Positions 45,481-55,019 are shown, counted from the first letter of the stretch. The stretch: DNA of 64,000 nucleotides from Brevibacillus antibioticus (GCF_005217615.1 NZ_SZNK01000001.1:4511001-4575000); one strand, 5' to 3'. Notes: generated by a model not told the origin, from the letters alone. Program-made: numbers and translations.

Positions 45481-48400
45481 TCCACTTCCACGCGCCGCTT
45501 CCCATTCCAGTGGTAACGGCGGAAACCCATATGCGGTGAAGAAGGTTGTCGCAGGATCGTTACGATGGAGAGAGACTTCACGCTACGATAGCAACCCCAC
45601 AGCTCATAAGAGTTCATGATGTAATCAAAATCAAAATCTCGGATCATATTGAACATTTTTTCTTTGTTGTTAGAATCCACACCTGCAAATGCTTCATCGA
45701 GCGTAATAAGCCTCGGTGCGGTATCTGATGCACTGGTAAGAATAGCATCAATGGCTGCAAGTAGTGGCATGTACAAGATAATCGCTTTTTGACCGTTACT
45801 ATATTTTCCAAAGTTGCGATTCCCAACTTTTTCGGCACCCGCACCTTTATCAACATATGTTTCAAACATATACCATTTTCGGTAATCAAATACTTCCTTG
45901 TAAGCTTGTAGCCTAGACATTCGATAATCCTTTATTGCACGCCTTTGTACAGCTTCAATGCGAGCACGGAAATGAGCGGCAACTTTTTCGAGGTCGGCTG
46001 GGTCAATGAATTTACTGTCCCCACTCAACAAATCAACCAGTTGTTTTGTTTTTAACGTATCATCTTCCACAGCATCCTTTGCATTCCAATCCAGACGGAT
46101 TTGAAGACCTTCGAACTCATGGAAACGGTGATTTACCTCGTTTACCCATTGCTTGGCCTCGTATATCCTTGCTTGGATTGTACGTCCGATCTCGTTAATG
46201 ATGATATCGGTAAACAGTTCTTTTTCCTTGTCTCCGATGTTTTGTGTGAGTTTGGTTTCAATATCGGACAATTCTTGAAGCAATTCAAGTGGCGTGCACG
46301 GAATTCCCGTATTACTCTGCAAACTTATGGTTGTGTAAGCGGATAATCGCTCTAGTGCCTCCACATCGGCTCTACCGATCTGTTCTTTCACTTCACTATC
46401 ACCGTTCCAAGCCTGTTCTCGTTGACGTCGCAAACGATAATCTTCGAGCGGGACTCGCACCTCGTTTTCAACTTCTATGAGTTGTTCAAAAGCCTCTTCA
46501 CGGCTTACGTTGCTTTTCTTACTCTGTTGTACCATTTGACTGGCAGAATAAGGGGAATACGGACTATTTGTTGCTTGAAGCTTGCGATATGCTTTCACCC
46601 ACACACTTTCTCGTTTCGCTGCGTTTATGACAGCGGTTCTAAGTTTGTCAATATCCTCAACGACAGCATCAATTTTAGGGGTAAGGTGATCAAATACCCG
46701 TTGTGCTTGTTCCTTGCCATCTTGTGCATCGATAAGCTGCTGCTTTATGTTTTCGATTTGCTTAAAAACATTAGCGTTTGACTCCGTTGCTTCTTTGAGG
46801 CGCAAAATGGTCTTTTCAAGCTTCGATTGCTCATATAAAAGATCGTCATGTTCCCCAGTATAATCCTCTACAATGGGTGTCAGAGAATCCAGATATTCTT
46901 TGGTCTGAGCGATTCTTTGAGCTCTTTCCATTCGCTTTTCCGTGAGCGATCCGAGCGCAATGATTTCCTCTTTATACTTCCTGCATTGTTCCAGGGCGTG
47001 GCTGCAAGCATCCAAACGAAGCGGTAGATTGAGGTCCCCAATTAATCGCGCCACTTGGTTACGGATCGTTTGGGTTTCCAGTCGGGCGGACTCATAGCGT
47101 TCATGTGCCTCATCTTTTTCCCTCTCTAGGCGGTCGGCAATCTGTTTTTCCGTTCCTCGCTCTCGATAAATGTTTTGCATGTCTTGCGCAGAAGGAATCT
47201 TTGAAAACGCTTGGCGCAACCCATCGATTTTAGCTTGAGCAATGCGCATGGCATGGCTTTGAGCAGACAACAGTTGACCCAGCTCGTCTAGACGTTCCCG
47301 CAGGGCAAGCAAACGTCGCTCGCGTTCTTCTTTACGAGCCCTAAGACCAACATACAATTCGGCACATCCAGGTGCCGCCCCTTCAAGAAATCCGCTACGG
47401 AAAATGCCATCCTCTCCGATAAATTCCTTTTGATGAGGATCAATGGCTATTCCTTTAAGAACAAGTTCGATGGTTTTTGCATCGACCCCTTCACTCGGGA
47501 CGGCATCCATTACGTTACCTAAGTGATTGTTTTTTGGCGCTTGCGATCGCAATACGACAGCTTGTTTTGCTGCCTTATCTTCGTATTCCTTGGGCACAAT
47601 GACTGATTGTAATAGACCGGAACGCTGAATAGCAGATTCAATGTTTTTTCGGATCAGAGGTGATACAGATTCCTTGAACTCAACGGCTTCGTAAAAGCGA
47701 AGAAACGGGATATGAAGCTGATTGAGGACATCCCATTGCTCTTTCTCTTCTTCTAGCTCAGGAGGATCGACAAATGGTGATGAAAATACCTGTTCGTATT
47801 CGGTTCGAACATGATTCATTTCTTCGGAAAGCCGTTTGACGTGGTACTCGGCCTCCTTTTTTTCGATTTGGTATGGCTCTTCTCGTATGTCCATGGCATT
47901 TTGTTTCCATGACCGATACGTTTCTTCTTCTTCTGCGTGCTCATACAAATTGCCTACAATCCCCTGCAACGCTTCCCACTCTTGTTCTTCAATTGACAGC
48001 CCACAAACGGTGGACCAATTTTCAATTTGCTCAAACAAATGGACTCTGGAATCTTGAAGCTGTTTGTACAAAGAATCGATTTTTGCAATCGAAGCCTTGT
48101 AAACCTCCAGTTTAACGTCAAACTCCGATCGTTTTTGTAAGCTTTTTGCTTCCTGCTCTTGATAGCGCCGAAGATGGTCTTCAATTTCTTTTAATTTCTC
48201 AATATGTTGAACCGTTTCTTCTTTCCACGATGCAACCAAACTGATCGGGTCGGTAGTTACCGGGAACTGACTAACAAACCGATCGTGGTACTTGAACTTG
48301 ATAGATGATTCATACTCAGCTAAGTAATCGAGAATCCCTTGGATTTCATCCTCAATTTCGCGTTCTTCACCTAGCGTTTTCTCAATCATTTCTTCGTATT

Positions 48401-49502
48401 TCTTGACATCATCTTTTGAAGAACGGAGTTGTTCATACTTCTGGGTTGCCTTTTCTTTCGTTTCTGCCCATTTATTTTCAGCTTTTCTCTTTGTTTCTTC
48501 TGCTTGGAACACGTCCTCATGCGTTTGTTTAAGAGTATCTACTGTTACTTGAAGTGCCGAGATCTGGTGTTCAAAATCTTCTATTTGATTTTTCGCATCC
48601 TCCTTTTTTTTCGTCATCTCCACAAGGTTGTTTTCTTTTGTGTCAAGACGGTATTGCTCGCTTTCCAGCTGTTGAGTGGAGAGTAAAAGATTTTCAGCGA
48701 ACTCAAAAAACAAGGCAAACTGGTAGGCTTCATGCGCAGCGCTTAGTTTTTTAAGCGCATCCACTTCCGTTGTAGTTTTTTCCAAAAGTGCTTCCTGCTC
48801 GTTAATTTTAGCTATAATATTTGATAGTGATTCCAAATCACTATCAGATAGCTCAGGGAGCGCATCCGTAAGACTGGTGTTTATAATACCAGGACCGACG
48901 TCTTTGCTAATTTTCGGCGGGCGTAGTTCAATCAACAGTTTGATATACATGTGAAAGGTGTGCATGTTTTGAAAACCGAATAACAGGCGGTTTATCTCTT
49001 TGGCGTATTCGGTCTTGTGTTCCGTAATAAATGAGCCTTTAAAACGCTCGCAAAAGTCGCGATAATCAAGCGGAATCTTTCCGTCCCTTGTTTGTTCATA
49101 TAATAACAAGTCTTTCCCGATCTGTTTTCCATTGGTCACGATAAAATACCAGGACGTTAAATCTCTTGTCTTGCGTACGCCCGAAAGACCCATACCGATG
49201 GTAATGAGTTGCTCGCCTTTGCGAAATTCCATGTACAGGTAGCCGTTTGCATCTTTCTTTTGATTCACCGCTTCTTCGCCCAGAAGAAGATCAATCATCG
49301 TCCGGTCTGTACGCTTTTGAGGATCAAGGCGAGAAGGATTGTAATTCCCATCCAAAAGTAAGGGTAACATGAATGTCGATGCGATTGTCTTACCACTAGC
49401 ATTATCGCCGCGAAAAAACAGTTTTCCGTCGCGGAGTTCAATTTCCGTATCGGCGTGATACCAAATATTAAAATAACCTATCCTGATAGGCTTCCAATTC
49501 AC
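45477..49502 (-). CDS. jetC: Wadjet type II SMC-like ATPase JetC
   Basis: MukB/SMC-like motor of 1341 residues (TIGR02680 group). Walker A is FFRGDNASGKTIAS (about 29-42). Two long coiled-coil arms (about 240-500 and 760-1120) flank a hinge-like centre. The C-terminal head has the signature KYSNGQKAIILYMPL and Walker B PRLITLDEAFAGVD. With JetA and JetB it forms the loop-extruding complex that detects small circular DNA. The start is GTG, nine bases after AAGGAGG, and overlaps the end of jetB by 35 bases. Confidence 0.93.
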   Translation of the reverse strand: MNWKPIRIGYFNIWYHADTEIELRDGKLFFRGDNASGKTIASTFMLPLLLDGNYNPSRLDPQKRTDRTMIDLLLGEEAVNQKKDANGYLYMEFRKGEQLITIGMGLSGVRKTRDLTSWYFIVTNGKQIGKDLLLYEQTRDGKIPLDYRDFCERFKGSFITEHKTEYAKEINRLLFGFQNMHTFHMYIKLLIELRPPKISKDVGPGIINTSLTDALPELSDSDLESLSNIIAKINEQEALLEKTTTEVDALKKLSAAHEAYQFALFFEFAENLLLSTQQLESEQYRLDTKENNLVEMTKKKEDAKNQIEDFEHQISALQVTVDTLKQTHEDVFQAEETKRKAENKWAETKEKATQKYEQLRSSKDDVKKYEEMIEKTLGEEREIEDEIQGILDYLAEYESSIKFKYHDRFVSQFPVTTDPISLVASWKEETVQHIEKLKEIEDHLRRYQEQEAKSLQKRSEFDVKLEVYKASIAKIDSLYKQLQDSRVHLFEQIENWSTVCGLSIEEQEWEALQGIVGNLYEHAEEEETYRSWKQNAMDIREEPYQIEKKEAEYHVKRLSEEMNHVRTEYEQVFSSPFVDPPELEEEKEQWDVLNQLHIPFLRFYEAVEFKESVSPLIRKNIESAIQRSGLLQSVIVPKEYEDKAAKQAVVLRSQAPKNNHLGNVMDAVPSEGVDAKTIELVLKGIAIDPHQKEFIGEDGIFRSGFLEGAAPGCAELYVGLRARKEERERRLLALRERLDELGQLLSAQSHAMRIAQAKIDGLRQAFSKIPSAQDMQNIYRERGTEKQIADRLEREKDEAHERYESARLETQTIRNQVARLIGDLNLPLRLDACSHALEQCRKYKEEIIALGSLTEKRMERAQRIAQTKEYLDSLTPIVEDYTGEHDDLLYEQSKLEKTILRLKEATESNANVFKQIENIKQQLIDAQDGKEQAQRVFDHLTPKIDAVVEDIDKLRTAVINAAKRESVWVKAYRKLQATNSPYSPYSASQMVQQSKKSNVSREEAFEQLIEVENEVRVPLEDYRLRRQREQAWNGDSEVKEQIGRADVEALERLSAYTTISLQSNTGIPCTPLELLQELSDIETKLTQNIGDKEKELFTDIIINEIGRTIQARIYEAKQWVNEVNHRFHEFEGLQIRLDWNAKDAVEDDTLKTKQLVDLLSGDSKFIDPADLEKVAAHFRARIEAVQRRAIKDYRMSRLQAYKEVFDYRKWYMFETYVDKGAGAEKVGNRNFGKYSNGQKAIILYMPLLAAIDAILTSASDTAPRLITLDEAFAGVDSNNKEKMFNMIRDFDFDYIMNSYELWGCYRSVKSLSIVTILRQPSSPHMGFRRYHWNGKRRVEVE

Positions 49503-50676
49503 GAGTGAATTCCTCCTTTGGCGGTTCTTCTTCCTCTACCATCTCGCCTACCACACGCCCTAAAGCATCACTAAAAATCCATTCATCGTTTACTACTTTC
49601 AATAAGCCCAGTCGCTTCATATAGTCTGCTACCTCTTCCCAAAGTGCTCGATCAGACAAGTTGGACTTGGCTAAATGCTCCTGATTAGCTCTACGAACCG
49701 AAACAAAAAGGTCGAAGACATCATGGGCAGACAGGGCGATATATCCTCGGTGATTCAACCACTGCTCTCCTTGCTCGATTCGATTACGCAAATGGGTTCC
49801 GATTGCAGTGATGACATGGGAGTGGGTGTTATAAGCAGGGTAAACTGTCTTCCCTTCTCTGGTTTTGTCATGGACCAGAATCCAAGTCGATGCATATCGC
49901 TCCAAATACACCCCTTGAAACACTTCCTCTAGCTTTTGCTGCATGCGAAGCCCGTGCCGTTCTGCATAAACCAATTCATCTTGTGACAATTCAGATAAAA
50001 AAAGACAACCCTGCGCAAATAAACGTCTCCAAATTTGCTGTTCACATATCTTGCCTTCATCGATTTCTTCTTGATGAAGTGCCTCTCTAAGCGAAATCAT
50101 GTCACTGTATTCAGACAAGGAAAGGCGGGTTTGACGAATTACATGCCGAAGTCCATTTGAAATTTGCATCAGCAAATCATAATCTTCACTATCTCGAAAT
50201 TGTTCAATGGTTCGGTCAAACATGAGAAGAAGCCGCTCTTGTTCCAACGTTTTAATAACCCGAATCAAGCTTGTACGAACCCCGTGGTCAGACCACCAAA
50301 TGGCATCTGACCCTCCAGGATAGTACGCTTTAATGCTTTCAAGCAACTCACGCAGTACAAATTGTTGATCCTCGCCCTTCTCTTCCATGAACGCCAGTGT
50401 ACATGCGTATAGAACAAAATCCATTTGGTATTTCAGTGAGTGCGTAGGGTTAGGGTCAAGTACTCTCCGTTCGGGGCGTTTTATCAAGCGAACATAACCA
50501 TCCCCTATGTAGATAGGGTAATGAAACCATTCCCGAAAAATTGTTTTTAGTTCGTGTTCGTGGCTTCGAATGCGATAAAATAAATCAGGCTTATGGTCTC
50601 GATAGATCCACTCTTCCGACCACAGCAAAAAGACCAGCGTTTGAATCTCTTCGGTTAGGGTTTCTGCGTTATTCAC
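49468..50676 (-). CDS. jetB: Wadjet type II subunit JetB (kite protein)
   Basis: A 402-residue DUF2398/TIGR02678 protein, the MukE-like winged-helix partner of the JetC head. It begins NAETLTEEIQTLVFLLWSEE and has the family pattern of winged-helix pairs; DHGVRTSLIRVIKTLEQERL near residue 130 and EEVADYMKRLGLLKVVNDEW near the end are typical wing segments. The start is GTG, overlapping the jetA stop by 8 bases. Length fits the type II version, which is longer than type I JetB. Confidence 0.88.
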   Translation of the reverse strand: MNNAETLTEEIQTLVFLLWSEEWIYRDHKPDLFYRIRSHEHELKTIFREWFHYPIYIGDGYVRLIKRPERRVLDPNPTHSLKYQMDFVLYACTLAFMEEKGEDQQFVLRELLESIKAYYPGGSDAIWWSDHGVRTSLIRVIKTLEQERLLLMFDRTIEQFRDSEDYDLLMQISNGLRHVIRQTRLSLSEYSDMISLREALHQEEIDEGKICEQQIWRRLFAQGCLFLSELSQDELVYAERHGLRMQQKLEEVFQGVYLERYASTWILVHDKTREGKTVYPAYNTHSHVITAIGTHLRNRIEQGEQWLNHRGYIALSAHDVFDLFVSVRRANQEHLAKSNLSDRALWEEVADYMKRLGLLKVVNDEWIFSDALGRVVGEMVEEEEPPKEEFTRELEAYQDRLF

Positions 50677-52171
50677 TTACAGCACCATCCTCTAACACAA
50701 TCTCGATATCATCCATCGTAAGTTCCCCATCTGTACACTTCATCTTAATTCGATCTTCACTTGCGACAAGTGCACGAAATTCACGTCCGTCTGGTAAATA
50801 AGCAATATCATGATGGCGCAGCCCCTCGGTTTCCATGTACAGCAATGTATCCCTTAATGCGGGGCTAATTTCATCCAAATCGCGGATCCGAATTCGGCCA
50901 TTGGAAGAGATGGTTTCCATTTCCCTTCGCAGTCGTTCTTCTTGCTCTTTATGCTCCATTTCAATTCTTTGACGCTCGAACGGATCTTCAAGTAGAGGCG
51001 ATTTGACCCGTTTGATAAATTCTCTCTTTTTGCGGGGGATTAATTCGATCTGCTCCGCAGGCAACTCCCATACAGTTTTGGTTTCACTGTCTGTTGTCTG
51101 TATGTCGGTGACAACCATTTGGGAAGCGGGACCGATTCCCCTAATATATCCGAAGAGCTCCTTGCACTCCTCGTCATCTTCGGCTTTAAAGAATAGGTTC
51201 GCAAAATGCAAGTAATCATGTTTTCGATTGGTGTAATGAAATAGTCGATCACTCACTTGCCTGGAAAGCCGAAGAACTTTACTGATTGCGTTTTTGGTTT
51301 GCTCCATTAAAAAGTAGTATCCACCTTCTTGGATACTTTCGCTCGCAAACCAGTTGATCATCGATTCCCACTGTTTCTTGTGCGATTCCATGCGCTCTTC
51401 TTGATCCGTATCTTCAAGTGTTGGAAGCTGAATACGATTGATCTCGTAATCCACTATCAAATAAATGACAGCTTCAAGGTATTCTTTGGATACGGACAAC
51501 AGTTTTTTCAAAATGCGAACCTGCTGCTTTTGAATATCGCGAACAAACTCGTCCAAGTAGCTAACAAATTTATTCTTATGTTCGAGGAACTGATCCGAAA
51601 GATAAGCCGCTTCCATGTCACTGCTATTCACATGGGAAAGGTAATCTGAGGTATCAATGCGCAATCGATCGTGTCGACCCATGATTTCGTTCCAAAGGTT
51701 GTAAAGTTCGGATGGATCTTTAGTCGTTGCACTTTTGAAACGATCAAGCTCTTCTATAATACGAGCTGCCAAGTTCTTCTCCAGCGAACCCCTTACTCGA
51801 TTTGCCCTTCGCTCCATCGTTAGGATCATTTCTTCGACATCGATCAATGAATCCGTGGCTCTAATCAAGTGCTTCTTCCGCTTGAAATCTTCGTAAGCCG
51901 CGTATTTAACGTTTTCTTGTTGCGATATCTCAATGTTCCCCCACTCTTTCATGGCACCGAGGTCCATCTCTAATTCTTCGATTGAATAGTCGGGGAAACG
52001 CTCGACAAATTCGTCCATTTGCCTCAATGCGGAATAAATATCCTCCGTTGTGAGCATGCTCCTAAATGTTCGATGATGTTCGTACAGGATACGTGCGATT
52101 GGCCGATATCGATCAGTCCGTTGGTTTGCAACCAAATAAGAGAATTGTTCCAATCTATTAAAAAGATTCAT
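50669..52171 (-). CDS. jetA: Wadjet type II subunit JetA (kleisin)
   Basis: A 500-residue DUF2397/TIGR02677 protein, the MukF-like kleisin that bridges the JetC heads. It starts MNLFNRLEQFSYLVANQRTD, with a winged-helix N-terminal part (YRPIARILYEHHRTFRSMLT), long central helices (about 150-290) and a C-terminal part containing an RRANRVRGSLEKNLAARI-type basic stretch earlier and an acidic end. ATG follows AAGGAG by six bases. First gene of the operon; the XRE gene upstream points the same way and may control it. Confidence 0.9.
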   Translation of the reverse strand: MNLFNRLEQFSYLVANQRTDRYRPIARILYEHHRTFRSMLTTEDIYSALRQMDEFVERFPDYSIEELEMDLGAMKEWGNIEISQQENVKYAAYEDFKRKKHLIRATDSLIDVEEMILTMERRANRVRGSLEKNLAARIIEELDRFKSATTKDPSELYNLWNEIMGRHDRLRIDTSDYLSHVNSSDMEAAYLSDQFLEHKNKFVSYLDEFVRDIQKQQVRILKKLLSVSKEYLEAVIYLIVDYEINRIQLPTLEDTDQEERMESHKKQWESMINWFASESIQEGGYYFLMEQTKNAISKVLRLSRQVSDRLFHYTNRKHDYLHFANLFFKAEDDEECKELFGYIRGIGPASQMVVTDIQTTDSETKTVWELPAEQIELIPRKKREFIKRVKSPLLEDPFERQRIEMEHKEQEERLRREMETISSNGRIRIRDLDEISPALRDTLLYMETEGLRHHDIAYLPDGREFRALVASEDRIKMKCTDGELTMDDIEIVLEDGAVSE

Positions 52172-52227
52172 ATGATTCTCCTTTAGAGATTTTCCTGCAA
52201 ATGATATTGTTATTGCAATTACCTGAG

Positions 52228-52569
52228 CTATTGATTACTTCGAGCGTTCTTTAAATCGATTATATCCATAATCCCCCCCTGGTCACGAGCAGACAACATT
52301 CTGAACTTTATAATTAAGGTATTCTCCAACTCATTAAGTTCCCTCGCCATCTCCTCGAGGCCGTCCTCGCTTGCTACATCTCCGAATAAAAGCCATGTTG
52401 CGTTAACGTTAAACTCCTTGATAATTGCCAAAATAGTCTCCAGCGAAGGATTGTATTTGTTCTGCTCTAGCTCACTCAGAGTTCCCTGAGACACACCTAT
52501 CTGGTTTGAAAATTCAATTTGATTCATCTGATTTTTCTTTCTAATTTCTCGAATTCGCTCCCCTAACAC
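52228..52569 (-). CDS. small XRE-family regulator
   Basis: A 113-residue protein with a Cro/CI-type helix-turn-helix: IREIRKKNQMNQIEFSNQIG, VSQGTLSELEQNKYNPSLET (about residues 6-50), then a short coiled helix. The start is GTG, about nine bases after AAGGGA. It lies between the right end of element B and jetA (56 bp gap), so it is the natural candidate to regulate the Wadjet operon or to be co-transcribed with it. Target unknown. Confidence 0.8.
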   Translation of the reverse strand: MLGERIREIRKKNQMNQIEFSNQIGVSQGTLSELEQNKYNPSLETILAIIKEFNVNATWLLFGDVASEDGLEEMARELNELENTLIIKFRMLSARDQGGIMDIIDLKNARSNQ

Positions 52570-52595
52570 TGGCTACATTCCCTTCTTAATAAAAA

Positions 52596-52629
52596 AGTCC
52601 CGATGATCTAACAAAGCATCATCGGGACT
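52596..52629 (-). terminator. strong terminator just inside the right end of element B
   Basis: 12-bp arms AGTCCCGATGAT (52596-52607) and its complement (52618-52629), followed on the minus strand by TTTTTTATT. It would stop transcription arriving from glmS before the cargo. Confidence 0.85.
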
Positions 52630-52640
52630 GTTCTAGGAGT

Positions 52641-52730
52641 TCCACACTTTTTTTACTGGTTCCACAGTTTCTTTACTGGTTCCAGACTTTTTTAACTGGT
52701 TCCACACTTTTTTATCATTAGACACGAACA
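52641..52730 (-). repeat. right end of element B: four contiguous 20-bp TnsB-type sites
   Basis: Units at 52641, 52661, 52681 and 52701, exactly 20 bp apart (on the plus strand TCCACACTTTTTTTACTGGT and variants). They are followed by ATCATTAGACACGAACA, where ACA (52728-52730) is the terminus. Tn7's right end likewise has four abutting TnsB sites. Confidence 0.85.
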
Positions 52731-52747
52731 CCTTATTCCCTTTTCCC

Positions 52748-54580
52748 CTACTCAACCGTCACACTCTTCGCCAAGTTCCGTGGTTTATCCACATCAAGGC
52801 CACGAGCGACAGAAGCATAGTAAGCAAGCAATTGCAATGGAATGACGGTCAGAATCGGTGTGAGCATTGGCAGAGTGGCTGGCATGTAAATGACCTCGTC
52901 CACACTCTTCGCCAGATCGTGGTTGCCTTCTGTCGCAAAGCCCAGTACATGAGCGCCGCGAGCTTTTACTTCCACGATGTTGCTTACCGTTTTTTCGTAG
53001 ATGTCTGGTTGCGTAGCCAAAGCTACAACTGGAACATTATCTTCAATCAGCGCAAGAGTACCGTGCTTCAGCTCACCAGCTGGATACGCCTCGGAGTGAA
53101 TGTAGGAGATTTCTTTCAGCTTCAGAGAGCCTTCCAGCGATACCGCATAGTCGAGGCCACGGCCGATGAAGAACAGGCTGCTTACCTCTTTCGTGCCCTC
53201 TGCAAAACGACGAATCTGATCATCGTCCTTCAGCATGGAAGCGATTTTGCCAGGGATCTCGCTCAGGTGCTCAACGACTTCAGCAACCTCAGTAGCCGCC
53301 ATGGTGCCTTTTACTTGAGCCAAATACAGGCTGAACAAGTACAGGGCAACGACTTGGGAGGTGTACGCTTTTGTGGATGCTACCGCTACTTCCGGACCAG
53401 CCCATGTGAAGATCACTTCGTCAGCTTCACGAGCTACAGAGCTGCCTACCACGTTGGTGATAGCCAACACCTTCACGTTGCTCTTTTTCGCCTCACGCAG
53501 CGCAGCCAGCGTGTCTGCTGTCTCACCGGATTGGCTGATGACGATCATCAGTGTCTTGTCTGTGTAGATCGGATCACGGTAACGGAACTCGGAAGCGACT
53601 GCTACCTCTACAGGTACGCGCGTCCATTTTTCGATAACATCCTTACCGACGAGACCTGCGTGCATAGAAGTACCGCATGCTACGATGTAGATGCGATCGT
53701 ATGTCGCCAGTTCCGCATCGCTCATTTTCAGCTCAGGCAAAATCACTCGCTTGTTGTCCTCGTCAATGCGGGCACCCATAGTATCGCGAACAGCTTTAGG
53801 CTGCTCATGCATTTCCTTGAGCATGAAGGAATCATATCCGCCTTTTTCCGCTTGCACCAGATCCCACTCGACATGGAACAGTTCCCGCTCGATTTTCTCT
53901 CCGGTCTCTGCGTTCATCAGTTCCACACCATCACGAGTCAACACAGCCATTTCGCCTTCGTTCAAAATGTACACGTCACGTGTATGCTCCAAGATAGCCG
54001 GGATATCCGAACCGATAAAGCTCTCGCCTTGACCAACACCAACTACCAATGGGCTAGCCAAACGAATCGCTACCAGCTTATCTGGCTCGTGCTCTGTCAT
54101 GATTCCCAATGCATAGGCACCACGCATGCGTTGCACAGCACGACGCGCTGTAGAAACAATATCCCCGTCATACATATCCGCGAGCAAGTGAGCGATAACC
54201 TCGGTATCTGTCTCAGAAGTGAACGTGTAGCCTTTTGCCAGCAGCTCTTCTTTCAGTGGCAGGAAGTTTTCGATAATCCCGTTGTGAACGACTGCAAAGG
54301 TCGCTTTCTCGTCTGTATGTGGGTGGGAGTTCTCGTCAGACGGTTTTCCGTGTGTCGCCCAACGTGTATGCCCGATTCCCATAGAACCAGTCAATGGCTT
54401 CGACTCTAAACGGCTCTCCAGAACAGCCAAACGGCCTTGCGCTTTTGAGAAATCCAAACCGTTTTCGTTCACGACAGCAACCCCTGCTGAATCATAGCCG
54501 CGATACTCCAGCTTGCGAAGTCCTCCGATAACGATGTCTTGCGCTTGTTTATTTCCAATATATCCAACGATTCCGCACAT
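52748..54580 (-). CDS. glmS: glutamine-fructose-6-phosphate aminotransferase GlmS
   Basis: Cytoplasmic enzyme of 610 residues that makes glucosamine-6-phosphate for the cell wall. The start is ATG at 54580, so after Met removal Cys1 (MCGIVGYIG) is the glutaminase nucleophile. The glutaminase domain covers about 2-230 (GHTRWATHG, TDTEVIAHLL); two SIS domains follow (ACGTSMHAG, ISQSGETADTL, EGSLKLKEISY). It ends KPRNLAKSVTVE, the conserved segment whose codons are read by TnsD. An upstream frame extension is excluded, since Cys must be first. It is controlled by the ribozyme in its leader. Its natural downstream region now starts with element B, 17 bp after the stop. Confidence 0.97.
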   Translation of the reverse strand: MCGIVGYIGNKQAQDIVIGGLRKLEYRGYDSAGVAVVNENGLDFSKAQGRLAVLESRLESKPLTGSMGIGHTRWATHGKPSDENSHPHTDEKATFAVVHNGIIENFLPLKEELLAKGYTFTSETDTEVIAHLLADMYDGDIVSTARRAVQRMRGAYALGIMTEHEPDKLVAIRLASPLVVGVGQGESFIGSDIPAILEHTRDVYILNEGEMAVLTRDGVELMNAETGEKIERELFHVEWDLVQAEKGGYDSFMLKEMHEQPKAVRDTMGARIDEDNKRVILPELKMSDAELATYDRIYIVACGTSMHAGLVGKDVIEKWTRVPVEVAVASEFRYRDPIYTDKTLMIVISQSGETADTLAALREAKKSNVKVLAITNVVGSSVAREADEVIFTWAGPEVAVASTKAYTSQVVALYLFSLYLAQVKGTMAATEVAEVVEHLSEIPGKIASMLKDDDQIRRFAEGTKEVSSLFFIGRGLDYAVSLEGSLKLKEISYIHSEAYPAGELKHGTLALIEDNVPVVALATQPDIYEKTVSNIVEVKARGAHVLGFATEGNHDLAKSVDEVIYMPATLPMLTPILTVIPLQLLAYYASVARGLDVDKPRNLAKSVTVE

Positions 54581-54734
54581 AAGTGTATGGTCCCCTTCCA
54601 AATTGGCGAGGGACTTCCACCCGAACAATGGTACGGGGGTGAGTCCCCCGCCATTCCATGTTTTTTTATATGATCATACTGTTTCATCTATTTCGGCAAT
54701 GGCAAAAAACGTATCACACGCAAGGTTTTGTCCA

Positions 54735-54870
54735 TCAGATCACCCTGATGTTTTGTCCCTGCGCTCTGCGGCAGTGATACTGCTGCCGGGAGGTATCCGC
54801 CGAATCCTTCGATAAACCTCCACCTCGTCCACTGGGCTCCATGTCGGGCAGCCTCAGTGCTGGCGCTTTC
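54735..54870 (-). ncRNA. glmS ribozyme (glucosamine-6-phosphate riboswitch)
   Basis: Minus strand has the ribozyme core: AAAGCGCCAGCA (cleavage between A at 54867 and G at 54866), ACGAGGTGGAGGTTTATCGA, TTCGGCGGATACCTCCCGG and GCAGGGACAAAACATC. It lies about 155 bp upstream of glmS. With bound glucosamine-6-phosphate it cuts the message and lowers glmS expression. The exact 3' limit is approximate. Confidence 0.95.
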
Positions 54871-55019
54871 CAATGGTATGCATTAGATTAACGATGCTTG
54901 TTCTTTTTTTGCACAATCCCTCCCATTTTTTCTTTCTTGGTGCTAGCGCACATGAACACTGTACCATAGATTCAGAAGAGCGACAATATCTCGTCTTCGT
55001 ATTTTAGTTGTATGCAAAA
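54871..55019. other. region between glmM and the ribozyme
   Basis: About 150 bp that must contain the glmS promoter; AT-rich (TTTTTTCTTTC near 54928) without a pair of boxes I would defend. Confidence 0.4.

Larger units (their letters stand above)
27675..52730. mobile_element. Tn7-like element B, apparently complete, 25.1 kb
   Basis: Left terminus TGTCAGGTG (27675) and right terminus ...CGAACA (52730), which lies 17 bp from the glmS stop codon. The ends share TnsB-type sites of the form AAAAAAGTGTGGAACCAGT: three spaced at the left, four contiguous at the right. Inside are tnsA, tnsB, tnsC, two TniQ-family genes and, as cargo, a Gabija-HEPN-caspase operon and a Wadjet operon. Position and orientation (right end and tnsA towards glmS) match Tn7. 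The 5-bp flanks (CGAAC and CCTTA) differ, so later rearrangement at one side is likely. Confidence 0.85.

Noticed and set aside
52832..54409. Open reading frame of 525 codons on the plus strand
   Set aside because: It lies exactly antisense to glmS and has the residue bias of a shadow frame (many His, Gln, Cys) with no domain pattern.
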